A DNA stretch of 64,000 nt. Source: Caryophanales bacterium UBA4694 (GTDB lineage Bacteria; Bacillota_I; Bacilli_A; RFN20; CAG-288). Of the stretch, positions 1-8,928 are shown one piece after another (within the stretch, counting starts at the first letter, position 1; each line of letters starts with the position of its first letter). Where the stretch lies: contig DHKM01000027.1 in the NCBI GenBank assembly GCA_002404835.1, forward strand, positions 1-64,000, read 5' to 3'. The position numbers and the translations under genes were made by a program. The notes beneath the pieces were generated by a model. The model was not told where the DNA came from, did not search any database, and was given only the letters and a program-made list of their open reading frames with translations.

Positions 1-61
1 TCTATTTTTTGAAAAGGTTTTAATTAAATGAGAATCATCTTATTTGATTACATTTTTATTT

Positions 62-93
62 AAAAAGGTGTCAGATTGTTTCTGACACCTTTT
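62..93 (-). terminator. Rho-independent terminator of pepC
   Basis: A perfect 10 bp stem (AGGTGTCAGA at 66-75 paired with TCTGACACCT at 81-90) has a short loop and is flanked by A and T runs. On the minus strand it lies just beyond the pepC stop and runs into a T-rich tail. The T run on the other side means it could also work in the plus direction. Bases 1-61 show no gene. Confidence 0.85.
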
Positions 94-111
94 AATAGGA
101 AACTGTTAAAA

Positions 112-1461
112 CTAATCAATACTGTTGAAAATAGCAAAGAAAGGAAGTGTTTCCACAGGATCTTTGATGGCATTTTGATATGTTTCGACAAGATCAGAAG
201 GCAGATATTCTTTCTTTATGATGACTTGATAAACATAATTATCGAACCAATCGTCGTCCATGACAAAAAATCCGGAATCACCGTTATCTTTTCCCCATGA
301 ATTTTCTACTTTCCAACGATTCGGCCTTCCTTTAACCAAATTGACTCCTGTGAAAGTCATAGCATGATTGGAATAGGAACTGTAGTAGCTTAAGCGCATT
401 CCCTTCTTCATCCTCGTATCAATATCAAACAAGGAATCATAATTCAGAACATTGTTGATAAGTACACCCTCTTTTCTCAAAGATTGAGCCAGAACATCAC
501 TTGCAAACCAAACCAGACTATTGTCTTTCAAGGATTTGATCAGAGCTTTCTTCATGGTAGGAAGGGAAACTTCAAAATAAAATTCGTGCTGACCATCTTG
601 CATGTTATCTAACCAAGGAGAATAATAAGCTTTTCCTTCCTCAAACCCAGGAAGCTGCGCATTGGAAATGGAAATATAATCGTCTAATTCTTCGCCAATG
701 ACTTTTTTATAGAAATCAAGTGGAGAATCCGCTTCAAGTCGTTCAAAATTATCTTTGGCCGCTTTTGTTTCATATTCGAAGACAAATTGTTTTGGAGGAA
801 GCCCTAAAGAACATCCAAGAATCTGATACACTTCTTTCAGCATGTTCTTTTTACATTTACTCAGGCCTTCTTTTGTCATACCCTTCTCGAATTTGTCTCT
901 AAGAATCATGGCATCTTTGTTGAGAAGCTTTGTCAAAACAATATTCATTTCGCCTGTGTCATCACTAACAGCAGTTGTCGGCATGGCATCTTTAGGAACG
1001 ATACCGTATTTCTTGACAAGATTAACGAAATAGGACCAATATCCCCCATCGCCCAAGGCAGTATTGAAAACAAACATACTCAGTTGGCTTGTCAAAGGTT
1101 CGTCTACTAACTTGATGATTTTATCCAAGAAGGAATTGGCTTTTTCCATTTTATCGTAGAATTGTAGATAAGTTTGGGAAAATTCGATATCCTTGACATT
1201 GAGCTTTTTGATTGCTATTCCTCTTAGAACATTAAGCCCGGCAAACATCCAGCAACGGCCGCTTCTTTTTTGATTCGTTACACTTCCGCTATCGACATTT
1301 ACTGAGAAAGAGCGCTTGGCTGCTTTTAAAGCTTCATTATCGGTACTAGAAGCGAAAACTCCGTTTCTTGTAACTGCTCTTCTGGAATTCCCAAGAATAG
1401 AATTCTTGTTAAATTGGTTTTCGAATTCTTTGAAATCTTTTTCGGTTAAATTTCCGTTCAT
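112..1461 (-). CDS. pepC: Aminopeptidase C (bleomycin hydrolase family, C1B)
   Basis: This is a cytoplasmic papain-fold cysteine aminopeptidase that trims N-terminal residues from peptides. At 449 aa it is the usual family length. The catalytic triad is visible: Cys70 in NQKRSGRCWMF, with the oxyanion Gln a few residues before it, His366 in SNHAMTFTG and Asn387 in WKVENSWG. The start is supported by AAGGAGA about 6 nt upstream. It is transcribed alone, divergently from the lipoprotein at 1609, and is followed by a strong hairpin terminator. There is no signal peptide. Its role in recycling peptides in an organism that depends on amino-acid uptake is inferred. Family assignment is secure. Confidence 0.95.
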   Translation of the reverse strand: MNGNLTEKDFKEFENQFNKNSILGNSRRAVTRNGVFASSTDNEALKAAKRSFSVNVDSGSVTNQKRSGRCWMFAGLNVLRGIAIKKLNVKDIEFSQTYLQFYDKMEKANSFLDKIIKLVDEPLTSQLSMFVFNTALGDGGYWSYFVNLVKKYGIVPKDAMPTTAVSDDTGEMNIVLTKLLNKDAMILRDKFEKGMTKEGLSKCKKNMLKEVYQILGCSLGLPPKQFVFEYETKAAKDNFERLEADSPLDFYKKVIGEELDDYISISNAQLPGFEEGKAYYSPWLDNMQDGQHEFYFEVSLPTMKKALIKSLKDNSLVWFASDVLAQSLRKEGVLINNVLNYDSLFDIDTRMKKGMRLSYYSSYSNHAMTFTGVNLVKGRPNRWKVENSWGKDNGDSGFFVMDDDWFDNYVYQVIIKKEYLPSDLVETYQNAIKDPVETLPFFAIFNSID

Positions 1462-1593
1462 ATCATGTCTCCTTATCGATTCTTAGATATTTTATCACTT
1501 TTTTGCACACAAAAGTTAAAAGTTATCAAAAACTAACGCAAATCAAGATTCTAGTTTCTAGCAAAAGTAAAAACTAAAGAAAGAGAAGTCCTG

Positions 1594-1611
1594 TGGTATA
1601 ATAAAATCATG
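1594..1611 (+). promoter_or_regulatory. Extended -10 promoter giving a leaderless start (lipoprotein)
   Basis: TG at 1594-1595, one base, then TATAAT at 1597-1602, then six bases, then the ATG at 1609. The expected transcription start falls on the A of the start codon. No Shine-Dalgarno sequence lies between promoter and ATG, and no -35 box is evident. The same geometry recurs at ispH and dnaB. Confidence 0.65.
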
Positions 1612-2073
1612 CGAAAAACGCTTATGGCATTGTTCACATCTGTACTTTTTCTTCTCGGTTCCTGTGATTTTGGAAAAAACAGTTCATCAACAAAAGAAAC
1701 CTTGGAAAAAGATGTTTCTTCTTTAAAAGAAACAAATGAATTCCTGATGAATTCGGATGATTTTAAAAGCTCGATGATCGTTGAGGAAAAAGATGGGGAA
1801 TTTATTTATACCTTTGTCTTTGATTCTTTTAAAAGAGAACACACGCATGCACGAACTTTAGTTCAGCTAAAATCGTCAAAAAACGAAGAATGCTTTGTAT
1901 ATTTCGGATATGATTCGGAATATCGTATTGTCACGGAAAAAAAACTACAAGACAAAACCAAGAACATTGTGTTCGGATATGTTATATATGCTAAATTTTG
2001 GGCTAAATGTACCGAGGCCAATGTGTTTTTCCACTCAGATCAGCAAGAAGGGTACTATCAGATAAAAGCTTGA
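1609..2073 (+). CDS. Small predicted lipoprotein, unknown function
   Basis: 154 aa. The N-terminus is a lipoprotein signal: Arg2-Lys3, a hydrophobic stretch at residues 5-17, and a lipobox LGSC with the lipidated Cys at residue 19. A low-complexity Ser/Lys/Glu linker follows and then a compact domain of about 100 residues rich in charged and aromatic residues. I recognise no family. The ATG is used because a later Met would remove the basic n-region. There is no ribosome binding site, and the -10 box ends only six bases before the ATG. It is followed 15 nt later by tex, which has its own Shine-Dalgarno. Surface anchoring is predicted; the function is unknown. Confidence 0.75.
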   Translation: MRKTLMALFTSVLFLLGSCDFGKNSSSTKETLEKDVSSLKETNEFLMNSDDFKSSMIVEEKDGEFIYTFVFDSFKREHTHARTLVQLKSSKNEECFVYFGYDSEYRIVTEKKLQDKTKNIVFGYVIYAKFWAKCTEANVFFHSDQQEGYYQIKA

Positions 2074-2088
2074 AAAAGGAGAGAAATC

Positions 2089-4239
2089 ATGGATATCAAT
2101 CAGGAAATCGCAAATGAACTAAATCTTAATGCGAAAAACGTCGAAACGGCCATTCAACTCATGGATGAAGGATCTACCGTTCCTTTTATTGCCCGTTATC
2201 GAAAAGAAGTTACTGGAGGGCTTACTGATGAGAATCTAAGAGACATAGAAACAAAACTTACCTATCTTCGTGGACTAGAAGATAGAAAGAAAACTGTCTT
2301 CGCCTCATTGAAAGAGCAAAATATTGAAGACCCAGAACTGATTTCTAAAATCGAACAGGCAAGAACTCTTGCTCAGGTTGAGGATTATTATCGACCCTAT
2401 AAACCCAAGAAGCTGACTAGGGCTACAAAAGCAAAAAAGGCCGGATTAGAGCCTCTTAGCCAGTTTGTTTTATCTGATAAGACTGGTATGCTGAATGAGG
2501 AAGCAAGCAAATATGTTTGCGAAGGATACGAAACTGGTGCAAAATGTATTCAGGGAGCCATGGATATTCTGGCGGAAAAGATTTCTGATAATCCCAACTA
2601 TCGAATTTTCATAAAAAAAGTTGCCTTGGATACGGGAAGTTTAACTTGCACAAAAGATGACAAAAACGAAGATGCCACATACGATAATTATGCTTCATAT
2701 TCACGTAAGATCACGGCTCTAAAAGGATATAATACTCTTGCAATCAACCGTGGATGTGATAAAAAGGTCCTTTCTAGAAAATTTGTTTATGACGATGAAA
2801 AAATTCTCAATCACATTAAGATGTTTGAGATACCATCCAAGACACCTTACCAGAAAGAACTCGAAGCTATGGTCGAAGATAGTTACGAAAGACTCATCAA
2901 ACCGAGTGTAGACAATGATATCTTCTCTTCGTTGATGGATACCGCAAGTGATGAAGCAATCGGAGAGTTCAAAATCTCGTTAAAAGCAACTCTGCTCCAA
3001 CCACCGCTTAAAGATCGCAAAATTTTGGGTTTCGATCCAGGATTCTCCCATGGTTGTAAACTAGCTTTCATAGATGAATTCGGAAAGGTACTTGACACTT
3101 TTGTTCTAACCAATCCGTTCATGTCAAATGGCCACACCTATGAGAATGCGAAGAGGAACATCATAAGCCTTATGAAAAAGAATAAGACTATGACCGTTGC
3201 TCTTGGAAACGGAACAGCAAGCAGAGAGTCCGAGAAGCTTTTAAAGGAAATAAAAAAGACTGAACCTGGATTTGAGAAAATGGAAATCGTCATCGTCAGT
3301 GAGTCCGGTGCTTCCATTTGGTCAGCAACCAAGGATGCCCAAAAAGAATTCCCGGATTTTGAACCGAATCTTAGAAGTGCTGTTTCCATTGCCCGTAGAT
3401 TAGAAGATCCGCTTGCCGAATTGGTTAAGATTCCCCCTGAGTCAATCGGAGTTGGACAGTACCAATATGATATTGATTCAAAAAAGCTGAAAGCAGCCTT
3501 GGATGGAGTAGTCGAAGATTGTGTTAATTTTGTGGGCGTGAATTTGAATACAGCCAGTTCTGTTCTTCTTTCGCACATATCCGGTGTATCCAAGAAAATT
3601 GCCGATTCGATCGTCGCTTATCGTGAAGATAACGGAAAGATTTCTTCAAGAAAAGAACTTCTCAAAGTCCCTTATCTTGGACCTAAGGCCTTTGAAAACT
3701 GTGCCGGGTTCTTACGCATACCGGAAAGCAAAGAACCATTGGATAATACGGCGGTCCACCCAGAATCCTATCCGATAGCTAAGGCAATAATTAAAGAACT
3801 GGGTACCGACGATGAAAAAGAGAGAATCCAACTCCTTTCAAAGTACGATGATAAGAAAATAAAGGAAGAAGCACAAAAGCTGGGCGTCGGTGAAATGACT
3901 TTGAAAGATATCATTCATGAATTGATAAAACCGACAAGGGATCCTAGAGATGTTGCACAAGTTGCTCATCTCAACGAGGCAGTTACGGATATCAAAGACT
4001 TGACTCCAGGTATGGTGCTTGAAGGAACGATTCGTAATGTGACTGGATTCGGTTTCTTCGTTGATTTGGGAATCGAAATTAATGGTCTAGTCCATATTTC
4101 AGAGCTTGCGGATCATTATGTAAGTGACCCGCATTCGATTGGGAAACCAGGGGATATCGTCAAGGTAAAGGTTAAAGAAGTAGATTTAAAGAGAAATCGA
4201 ATTTCGTTGTCCATGAAAGGATTGAAACAAAGCAAATAA
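2089..4239 (+). CDS. tex: Tex family S1 RNA-binding transcription accessory protein
   Basis: 716 aa, close to the usual Tex length. The order of domains is typical: a helical Tex-N region (residues 1-180), a YqgF-like RNase H fold starting about residue 310 (KILGFDPGFSHGCK), helix-hairpin-helix repeats at about 487-547 (HISGVSKKIADSIV and following) and a C-terminal S1 domain at about 637-714 (LEGTIRNVTGFGFFVDLG). Tex binds nucleic acid and associates with transcription complexes. The catalytic acids of true YqgF nucleases are not clearly kept, as is usual in Tex. AAAAAGGAG precedes the ATG. It heads the plus-strand run, 12 nt upstream of the Asp23-like gene. Confidence 0.95.
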   Translation: MDINQEIANELNLNAKNVETAIQLMDEGSTVPFIARYRKEVTGGLTDENLRDIETKLTYLRGLEDRKKTVFASLKEQNIEDPELISKIEQARTLAQVEDYYRPYKPKKLTRATKAKKAGLEPLSQFVLSDKTGMLNEEASKYVCEGYETGAKCIQGAMDILAEKISDNPNYRIFIKKVALDTGSLTCTKDDKNEDATYDNYASYSRKITALKGYNTLAINRGCDKKVLSRKFVYDDEKILNHIKMFEIPSKTPYQKELEAMVEDSYERLIKPSVDNDIFSSLMDTASDEAIGEFKISLKATLLQPPLKDRKILGFDPGFSHGCKLAFIDEFGKVLDTFVLTNPFMSNGHTYENAKRNIISLMKKNKTMTVALGNGTASRESEKLLKEIKKTEPGFEKMEIVIVSESGASIWSATKDAQKEFPDFEPNLRSAVSIARRLEDPLAELVKIPPESIGVGQYQYDIDSKKLKAALDGVVEDCVNFVGVNLNTASSVLLSHISGVSKKIADSIVAYREDNGKISSRKELLKVPYLGPKAFENCAGFLRIPESKEPLDNTAVHPESYPIAKAIIKELGTDDEKERIQLLSKYDDKKIKEEAQKLGVGEMTLKDIIHELIKPTRDPRDVAQVAHLNEAVTDIKDLTPGMVLEGTIRNVTGFGFFVDLGIEINGLVHISELADHYVSDPHSIGKPGDIVKVKVKEVDLKRNRISLSMKGLKQSK

Positions 4240-4251
4240 AGAGGTGCTTAA

Positions 4252-4596
4252 ATGAAAAGTTATTTGTATCTCAGCCAAAGTGAAAAAGGAAAACTCGCCA
4301 TATCCAGTTATGTTTTCGTTCAGATTGCCTTGCAAACGCTGAAAGAACTTTCTGAAGATGAACTGAAGGGCTCATTTGTCTACGATGAAAAAGGCAAGAA
4401 AATGAACGCAAGCAGTGACGTAGATAAAGATGGTAAGGTGACGATAAATATTTCCGTTACAGGTTATTCTGGAACGAATATGCAAATCGTGTCCAAGGAA
4501 ATTCAAGAAAAAGTATATGAGAATGTTACGGAAATGTTTGAAATCGGCAACATTACTGTCAATGTCATGATTCTTGGAATGCAAGAAAAGAAATGA
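4252..4596 (+). CDS. yqhY: Asp23/Gls24 family protein (YqhY-like)
   Basis: 114 aa with the Asp23/Gls24 pattern: a short N-terminal strand, a helix (QIALQTLKEL), an alternating strand segment (GKVTINISVTGY), then a helix and a final strand (EKVYENVTEMFEI, TVNVMIL). In Bacillus yqhY sits between accC and nusB, and here it is also two genes before nusB, which supports the YqhY subgroup. Members are small cytoplasmic or membrane-associated proteins linked to envelope or fatty-acid homeostasis; the exact role is not settled. The next gene starts inside its stop codon (ATGA), so the two are translationally coupled. AGAGGTG precedes the ATG. Confidence 0.85.
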   Translation: MKSYLYLSQSEKGKLAISSYVFVQIALQTLKELSEDELKGSFVYDEKGKKMNASSDVDKDGKVTINISVTGYSGTNMQIVSKEIQEKVYENVTEMFEIGNITVNVMILGMQEKK

Positions 4597-5144
4597 AAAA
4601 GGAATCAATAGAAAAATTACGGAAGATTTATGGATATTTGGCAAGCCTTACCATCTTTGTTACTATCATTCATTTGATTGGTTTCATTTTGTTCCAAAGT
4701 TTCGCTGCGTATGATTCTGTGTCCCTCGAATATAGTAATACGTATGGAATGGCATTCTCTTTTTCTGCGTCTCAGTTTGCCATGACTTTAGGTTCTTTGA
4801 AGAACGATTTAGGCTTTGTGAAACTTCTTGGTGCGATTACCAGTGTACTTCTTGGTTTGAGTATTATTTTCCTTTCTACTCAAGCGGTAAAAGGGAATTT
4901 TCTTTGCCATTATATTGGTGTTGGTCTTTATATCCTTGACACATTGTTTTTGCTGCCTGAAGTAATACTTTCCCTTCAAAACAAGTTCCCTTTGAAATTA
5001 TCCGTTGCTGGAATTTCTTTGTCCGTTTTGCTTCATTTAGTCTTTCTATTAATTTTAGGATATTCTTTGTATATTGCCATCAAACTACAAAAAGCTGAGA
5101 AGTATATAGTAGGTTATAATCCGAAGGAGAATAAATCATTATGA
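4593..5144 (+). CDS. Four-helix membrane protein, unknown function
   Basis: 183 aa with four predicted membrane segments, at about residues 13-37, 78-97, 104-127 and 137-161. The N-terminus and C-terminal tail are basic, and an outward-facing loop lies at about residues 38-70. I recognise no family. It overlaps the Asp23-like gene upstream and nusB downstream by 4 bp each (ATGA), so it is locked into the operon by translational coupling. A membrane protein in this position is not part of the Bacillus operon. As some Asp23-family proteins need a membrane anchor, it may be the anchor of its upstream neighbour; that is an inference from position only. Confidence 0.7.
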   Translation: MKKESIEKLRKIYGYLASLTIFVTIIHLIGFILFQSFAAYDSVSLEYSNTYGMAFSFSASQFAMTLGSLKNDLGFVKLLGAITSVLLGLSIIFLSTQAVKGNFLCHYIGVGLYILDTLFLLPEVILSLQNKFPLKLSVAGISLSVLLHLVFLLILGYSLYIAIKLQKAEKYIVGYNPKENKSL

Positions 5145-5581
5145 AAGAAAATACAACCTATACAAGATCTGCTGAAAGAGAAAAGACAATGCAGGCCTTA
5201 TATCAAGTCTTTCTTTTCATCGAAAACAAAGACGAATTCGATGCTCAGCAAGTCCTTTGCAATCAATATGGGGTCGAAAACTATGAAGACGTGCCAGTGT
5301 TCTCTAGAGTGGTCTACGCGTTAAGTTTGGATCATCTTGAAGAAAGTGAAAAGCTGATAGGACAATATCTTAGGAACTGGACTTTTGAGCGACTTGACAA
5401 TGTTGCCAAGGCTATTCTTGTAGAAGCAGTCAGCGAAGCAAATTACAAGCACCTCTCTCCTCGAAAAGTCATTATCTCGCAGGCTGTTAATTTGGCTAAA
5501 AATTACCTTGCTGATGGCCAACATCGATTCATTAATGCAGTTCTTGATAAAGCAATAGAGCATTATGATTTTACTGAATGA
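5141..5581 (+). CDS. nusB: Transcription antitermination factor NusB
   Basis: 146 aa all-helical protein with the NusB pattern: RSAEREKTMQALYQ at the N-terminus, and ERLDNVAKAIL, HLSPRKVIISQAVNLAKNY and RFINAVLDKAI in the second half. NusB binds boxA of rRNA leaders together with NusE/S10 and supports antitermination. It overlaps the upstream membrane-protein gene by 4 bp and the xseA start by 17 bp. Bacillus has nusB-folD-xseA; folD is absent here and xseA follows directly. Confidence 0.93.
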   Translation: MKENTTYTRSAEREKTMQALYQVFLFIENKDEFDAQQVLCNQYGVENYEDVPVFSRVVYALSLDHLEESEKLIGQYLRNWTFERLDNVAKAILVEAVSEANYKHLSPRKVIISQAVNLAKNYLADGQHRFINAVLDKAIEHYDFTE

Positions 5582-6833
5582 GCCGTTATCTGTTAAACAG
5601 CTTTCTGATATTTTACAAGGATGCTTCAGTAATCCTGCTTTTTCTAATATAAGTGTTTACGGAGAAATATATTCTATTAAGTTAGGAAAATTCTCTTATG
5701 TTGAAATCGGAGATCAGGGAAACAAGCAAACATCTTCTCCTATCATAAAATGTGCTTTTTCTACCTTTTATTCTAACCCCTACCACTTGGAAGAAATAAA
5801 AGTAGGAGATATTATTCAAGTCACAGGTTCTTTAAGTTATTATGCCCATGGATGTTCTATAACCTTATGGGGAAAGAATGTCCAGATTCTGCAAACTCAA
5901 CTTGGCAAAAATCTTTTATTGAAGCAAAAAACATTGAAAAAGTTAGATTCAATGGGGTATTTGAATCCTGAACGAAAAAGACAAATACCTAAATTTGTAA
6001 AAAAAGTCGCTATCCTTACCGCTTCTACGGGAGCAGCCTATCAAGACATCTTGAAAACTTTACATATGCGATTTCCTTTATCCACTGTTCTATACCCCAT
6101 TACGGTTCAAGGGGATCAGGCTGCTTCTTCGATCGTAAAAGCAATGAAGAGGGCAAATGAGTCTGATTGTGACCTTATTCTTCTTGGTAGGGGAGGCGGA
6201 AGCAAAACAGATCTCAGCTGCTTCGATGATGAAAAGGTTGCTCTATCTATTGCAACCAGTAGATTGCCTGTCATTACTTGTATAGGTCATACCATCGATA
6301 TGTCCATTTCGGATAGAGTCAGTGATAAAATGGCCATTACTCCGACGGAAGGCGCTTCTTTAATAAATCCTTCGAAAGACGAAATTCTTCAAAAACAAGT
6401 GGAATTCAAGCAGGAGTTAAATCAGCTCTTTATTCGTAAATTAGAAGAAAAGAGAAGCAACTTGGATATGTTGAATCGTCAACTTGACAGCTTATCTCCT
6501 AAAACCAAGCTCTCTAAGGAAAAAGATAAAATTCTCTCGTTCGTTAAAAATCTCAATTTTATTTATCAATCGAAAATACAAAATCAAAGAGTTGATTTGG
6601 ATAAACATGGTATCTTGGAGAAAGAGGCGTTCAATAAGAAATTATTGATTTATAAAACTCGTCTTATTTCCTATGATTCCAAACTTGAAAAATTCAATCC
6701 ATGTTGGATTCAAAAACAAGGATTTTCAGTAATATTCCAAGATGGTAAAAAAATCACATCTGTTACCCAACTAAAAAAAGGGAAAGTAAAGATTACATAT
6801 CCAGATGGAAACAAGGATGCTAATGTAGAATAA
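5565..6833 (+). CDS. xseA: Exodeoxyribonuclease VII large subunit
   Basis: 422 aa. An OB-fold N-terminal domain (LSVKQLSDIL, then the VYGEIYSIKLGKFSYVEI region) is followed by the exonuclease VII core with the signatures VAILTASTGAAYQDIL, DLILLGRGGGSKTDLSCFDDE and RLPVITCIGHTIDMSISD, and then a long helical coiled-coil region. The enzyme degrades single-stranded DNA with XseB and acts in repair. The start lies within the nusB 3' end and has only a weak ribosome binding site, consistent with coupling. xseB follows after 11 nt. Confidence 0.95.
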   Translation: MILLNEPLSVKQLSDILQGCFSNPAFSNISVYGEIYSIKLGKFSYVEIGDQGNKQTSSPIIKCAFSTFYSNPYHLEEIKVGDIIQVTGSLSYYAHGCSITLWGKNVQILQTQLGKNLLLKQKTLKKLDSMGYLNPERKRQIPKFVKKVAILTASTGAAYQDILKTLHMRFPLSTVLYPITVQGDQAASSIVKAMKRANESDCDLILLGRGGGSKTDLSCFDDEKVALSIATSRLPVITCIGHTIDMSISDRVSDKMAITPTEGASLINPSKDEILQKQVEFKQELNQLFIRKLEEKRSNLDMLNRQLDSLSPKTKLSKEKDKILSFVKNLNFIYQSKIQNQRVDLDKHGILEKEAFNKKLLIYKTRLISYDSKLEKFNPCWIQKQGFSVIFQDGKKITSVTQLKKGKVKITYPDGNKDANVE

Positions 6834-6844
6834 GGAGAATCGAT

Positions 6845-7051
6845 ATGACAAAGAAAAAAGACTTGACAAAAATGACTTATCAAGAGCTTGAAGAAGAATC
6901 CGATGAAATACTAAAAAAACTTTCTGATAGCCAAATTGGATTGGATGAATCAGCTAAGCTTTATCAATATGGGAAAGAAGTATCCAAAGAAATGGAGAAA
7001 CGATTATCTTCTTTGGAAGAAACCGTAAAAGATACAATTGAGTCAGACTAA
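6845..7051 (+). CDS. xseB: Exodeoxyribonuclease VII small subunit
   Basis: 68 aa, the normal length for this helical subunit. The family core is visible as YQELEEESDEILKKL and GLDESAKLYQYGKEV followed by KEMEKRL. Several copies pack on XseA to form exonuclease VII. AAGGAG lies just before the ATG. The stop codon is one base before the dxs ATG (TAAaATG), indicating translational reinitiation. Confidence 0.93.
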   Translation: MTKKKDLTKMTYQELEEESDEILKKLSDSQIGLDESAKLYQYGKEVSKEMEKRLSSLEETVKDTIESD

Positions 7052-7052
7052 A

Positions 7053-8918
7053 ATGGAAGAAAAGAAAAAGGATTATTCCTATGAAGTTCTGTCTACGCTT
7101 GATAAAGGAAGACTTCAGGTCCTTGCAAGTGATATCAGAGCTGATATTCTCTCATCGACATTGAAAAATGGAGGACATTTGTCATCCAATTTAGGAGTCG
7201 TAGAACTTACGATTGCTTTATTGAGGCATTTTGATCCTTTGAAGGATGATATCCTTTTTGATGTTGGGCATCAAACGTATGCCTATAAGATTCTTACCGG
7301 CCGCAGTTTGGGAAAACTTAGAAAAACTGGTGGCGAAGCTCCTTTTAGCGACCGTTTTTCTTCACCTTTTGATAAATATAATAACGGGCATTCATCCAGT
7401 TCTATTTCCATAGCCTATGGAATGGCAAGAGCTAAAAGACTACGAGGGGATGATTCTTATACCATTGCTGTTATTGGCGATTCGAGTTTGGTAAACGGAC
7501 TTAGCATGGAAGCTTTGAATGTACTTTCTGAAGATAAAGAAACCAAACTGATAATTATTTTAAATGATAACGGAATGTCCATTGGAAAAAATGTCGGTTA
7601 TCTTTCAAAACCTTTTATCAAACTAAGAAATTCAAGATTGTATTTCCGTACAGCTAATAAACTTGGTTCTGCAATGGTCAAAAGCAAGATTACATGGCAC
7701 GTCTTCTTGAAAATGAGGAGTTTAAAAGATCATTTAAGACGTTTTTTGATTAACCCGACTATTTTTGAATCCATGTCTTTGAAATATGAAGGCCCTATCG
7801 ATGGACATGATTTTGATTCTTTGGATTTGGCGATGGTTAAAGCTAAAAAGAATCTTCAAAATGGAAGTGTTATTGTCCATGTATTGACAAAAAAAGGATA
7901 CGGATATAAACCAGCCATGGATGATCAAGTCGGAAAATTTCATGGTGTTAGTCCTAATTTTGATTCAAAAACGACAATAAGCGATGATCAACTTGATTTT
8001 ATCACACTCAAATCCATCTTTTTGATTGATTTTATGACCCGAGAAAAGTCCTCTTTTGTAATCACTCCGGCGATGGAACGAGGGTCAGGTCTTGAAAAAG
8101 TCTTTTCTGTATTTCCAGATAGGAGTCTTGATGTAGGAATTGCCGAGGAACATGCAGTCACAATGGCTGCTGGTCTCGCTTTGAAAGGCGTAAAACCAAT
8201 TGTCGATATTTATTCAACTTTCCTTCAAAGAACATATGATGAAATTATCGAAGACATTTCTAGAAATAAAGTAAGTGCTGTCTTTCTTATCGAAAGAGCA
8301 GGAATCGTCGGCGAAGATGGAGCCTCCCATCAAGGTCTTTATGATGTGGGTATGGTCAAATCAATTCCCTATTCCCAGGTGTATATGCCTTATGATAAAC
8401 GAAGCATGGCTAGATTGTTCAAAGAACACTTCTTTTCTTCCGTAGGTCCGACTTTTTTCCGTCTTACGAAAGACAAACCTATAATCGATACACATATAAA
8501 AATCCATACCAGTGTTGTTGACATCGTTTCAGTTGAAAATCATAAAAGACTTGTTCTCGGAATAGGTCCAAGAGGGTATCAATTGCTCGAAACATTGGAT
8601 TCTAGTAAATACGATAAGATGATGCTTTTGAATTTGCTTCCGGAAGCGGAAGAACTTCAAAGCTTTCATTTTTTCGAATATGAAGAAATTTATCTTTATG
8701 ATCCTTATTCAATCGAGGATGGAACTTCTAGTTTCCTTTCTTCTATTTTAACTGAACATGGTTTTCAGGGTAAGTTCCGTCCTATCAGTTTTAAAAATGA
8801 TTTTGTCACTTTCGGTCAAGTAGAAGATTTGATGCGACTTGAGAATATGGATCTGGATTCTGCACGGAAAAAAATAGAAAACTGGACAAATGAAAGGATT
8901 AAGGTCCATTCTAACTGA
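7053..8918 (+). CDS. dxs: 1-deoxy-D-xylulose-5-phosphate synthase
   Basis: 621 aa thiamine-diphosphate enzyme joining pyruvate and glyceraldehyde 3-phosphate, the first step of the MEP isoprenoid pathway. Visible signatures are HLSSNLGVVELT, DVGHQTYAYKILTGR, NGHSSSS, the ThDP motif starting GDSSLVNG at about residue 142 and ending ILNDNGMSI, and IAEEHAVTMAAG at about 366. Two departures stand out: the ThDP motif begins GDS rather than GDG, and the usual second His of the HQ(T/A)Y-HK segment is Tyr. I chose the ATG one base after the xseB stop; an in-frame TTG at 7038 is the alternative. ispG and ispH are also in the window, so the MEP route is likely retained. ispA, expected before dxs, is missing. 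Confidence 0.93.
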   Translation: MEEKKKDYSYEVLSTLDKGRLQVLASDIRADILSSTLKNGGHLSSNLGVVELTIALLRHFDPLKDDILFDVGHQTYAYKILTGRSLGKLRKTGGEAPFSDRFSSPFDKYNNGHSSSSISIAYGMARAKRLRGDDSYTIAVIGDSSLVNGLSMEALNVLSEDKETKLIIILNDNGMSIGKNVGYLSKPFIKLRNSRLYFRTANKLGSAMVKSKITWHVFLKMRSLKDHLRRFLINPTIFESMSLKYEGPIDGHDFDSLDLAMVKAKKNLQNGSVIVHVLTKKGYGYKPAMDDQVGKFHGVSPNFDSKTTISDDQLDFITLKSIFLIDFMTREKSSFVITPAMERGSGLEKVFSVFPDRSLDVGIAEEHAVTMAAGLALKGVKPIVDIYSTFLQRTYDEIIEDISRNKVSAVFLIERAGIVGEDGASHQGLYDVGMVKSIPYSQVYMPYDKRSMARLFKEHFFSSVGPTFFRLTKDKPIIDTHIKIHTSVVDIVSVENHKRLVLGIGPRGYQLLETLDSSKYDKMMLLNLLPEAEELQSFHFFEYEEIYLYDPYSIEDGTSSFLSSILTEHGFQGKFRPISFKNDFVTFGQVEDLMRLENMDLDSARKKIENWTNERIKVHSN

Positions 8919-8928
8919 GGATACATAT

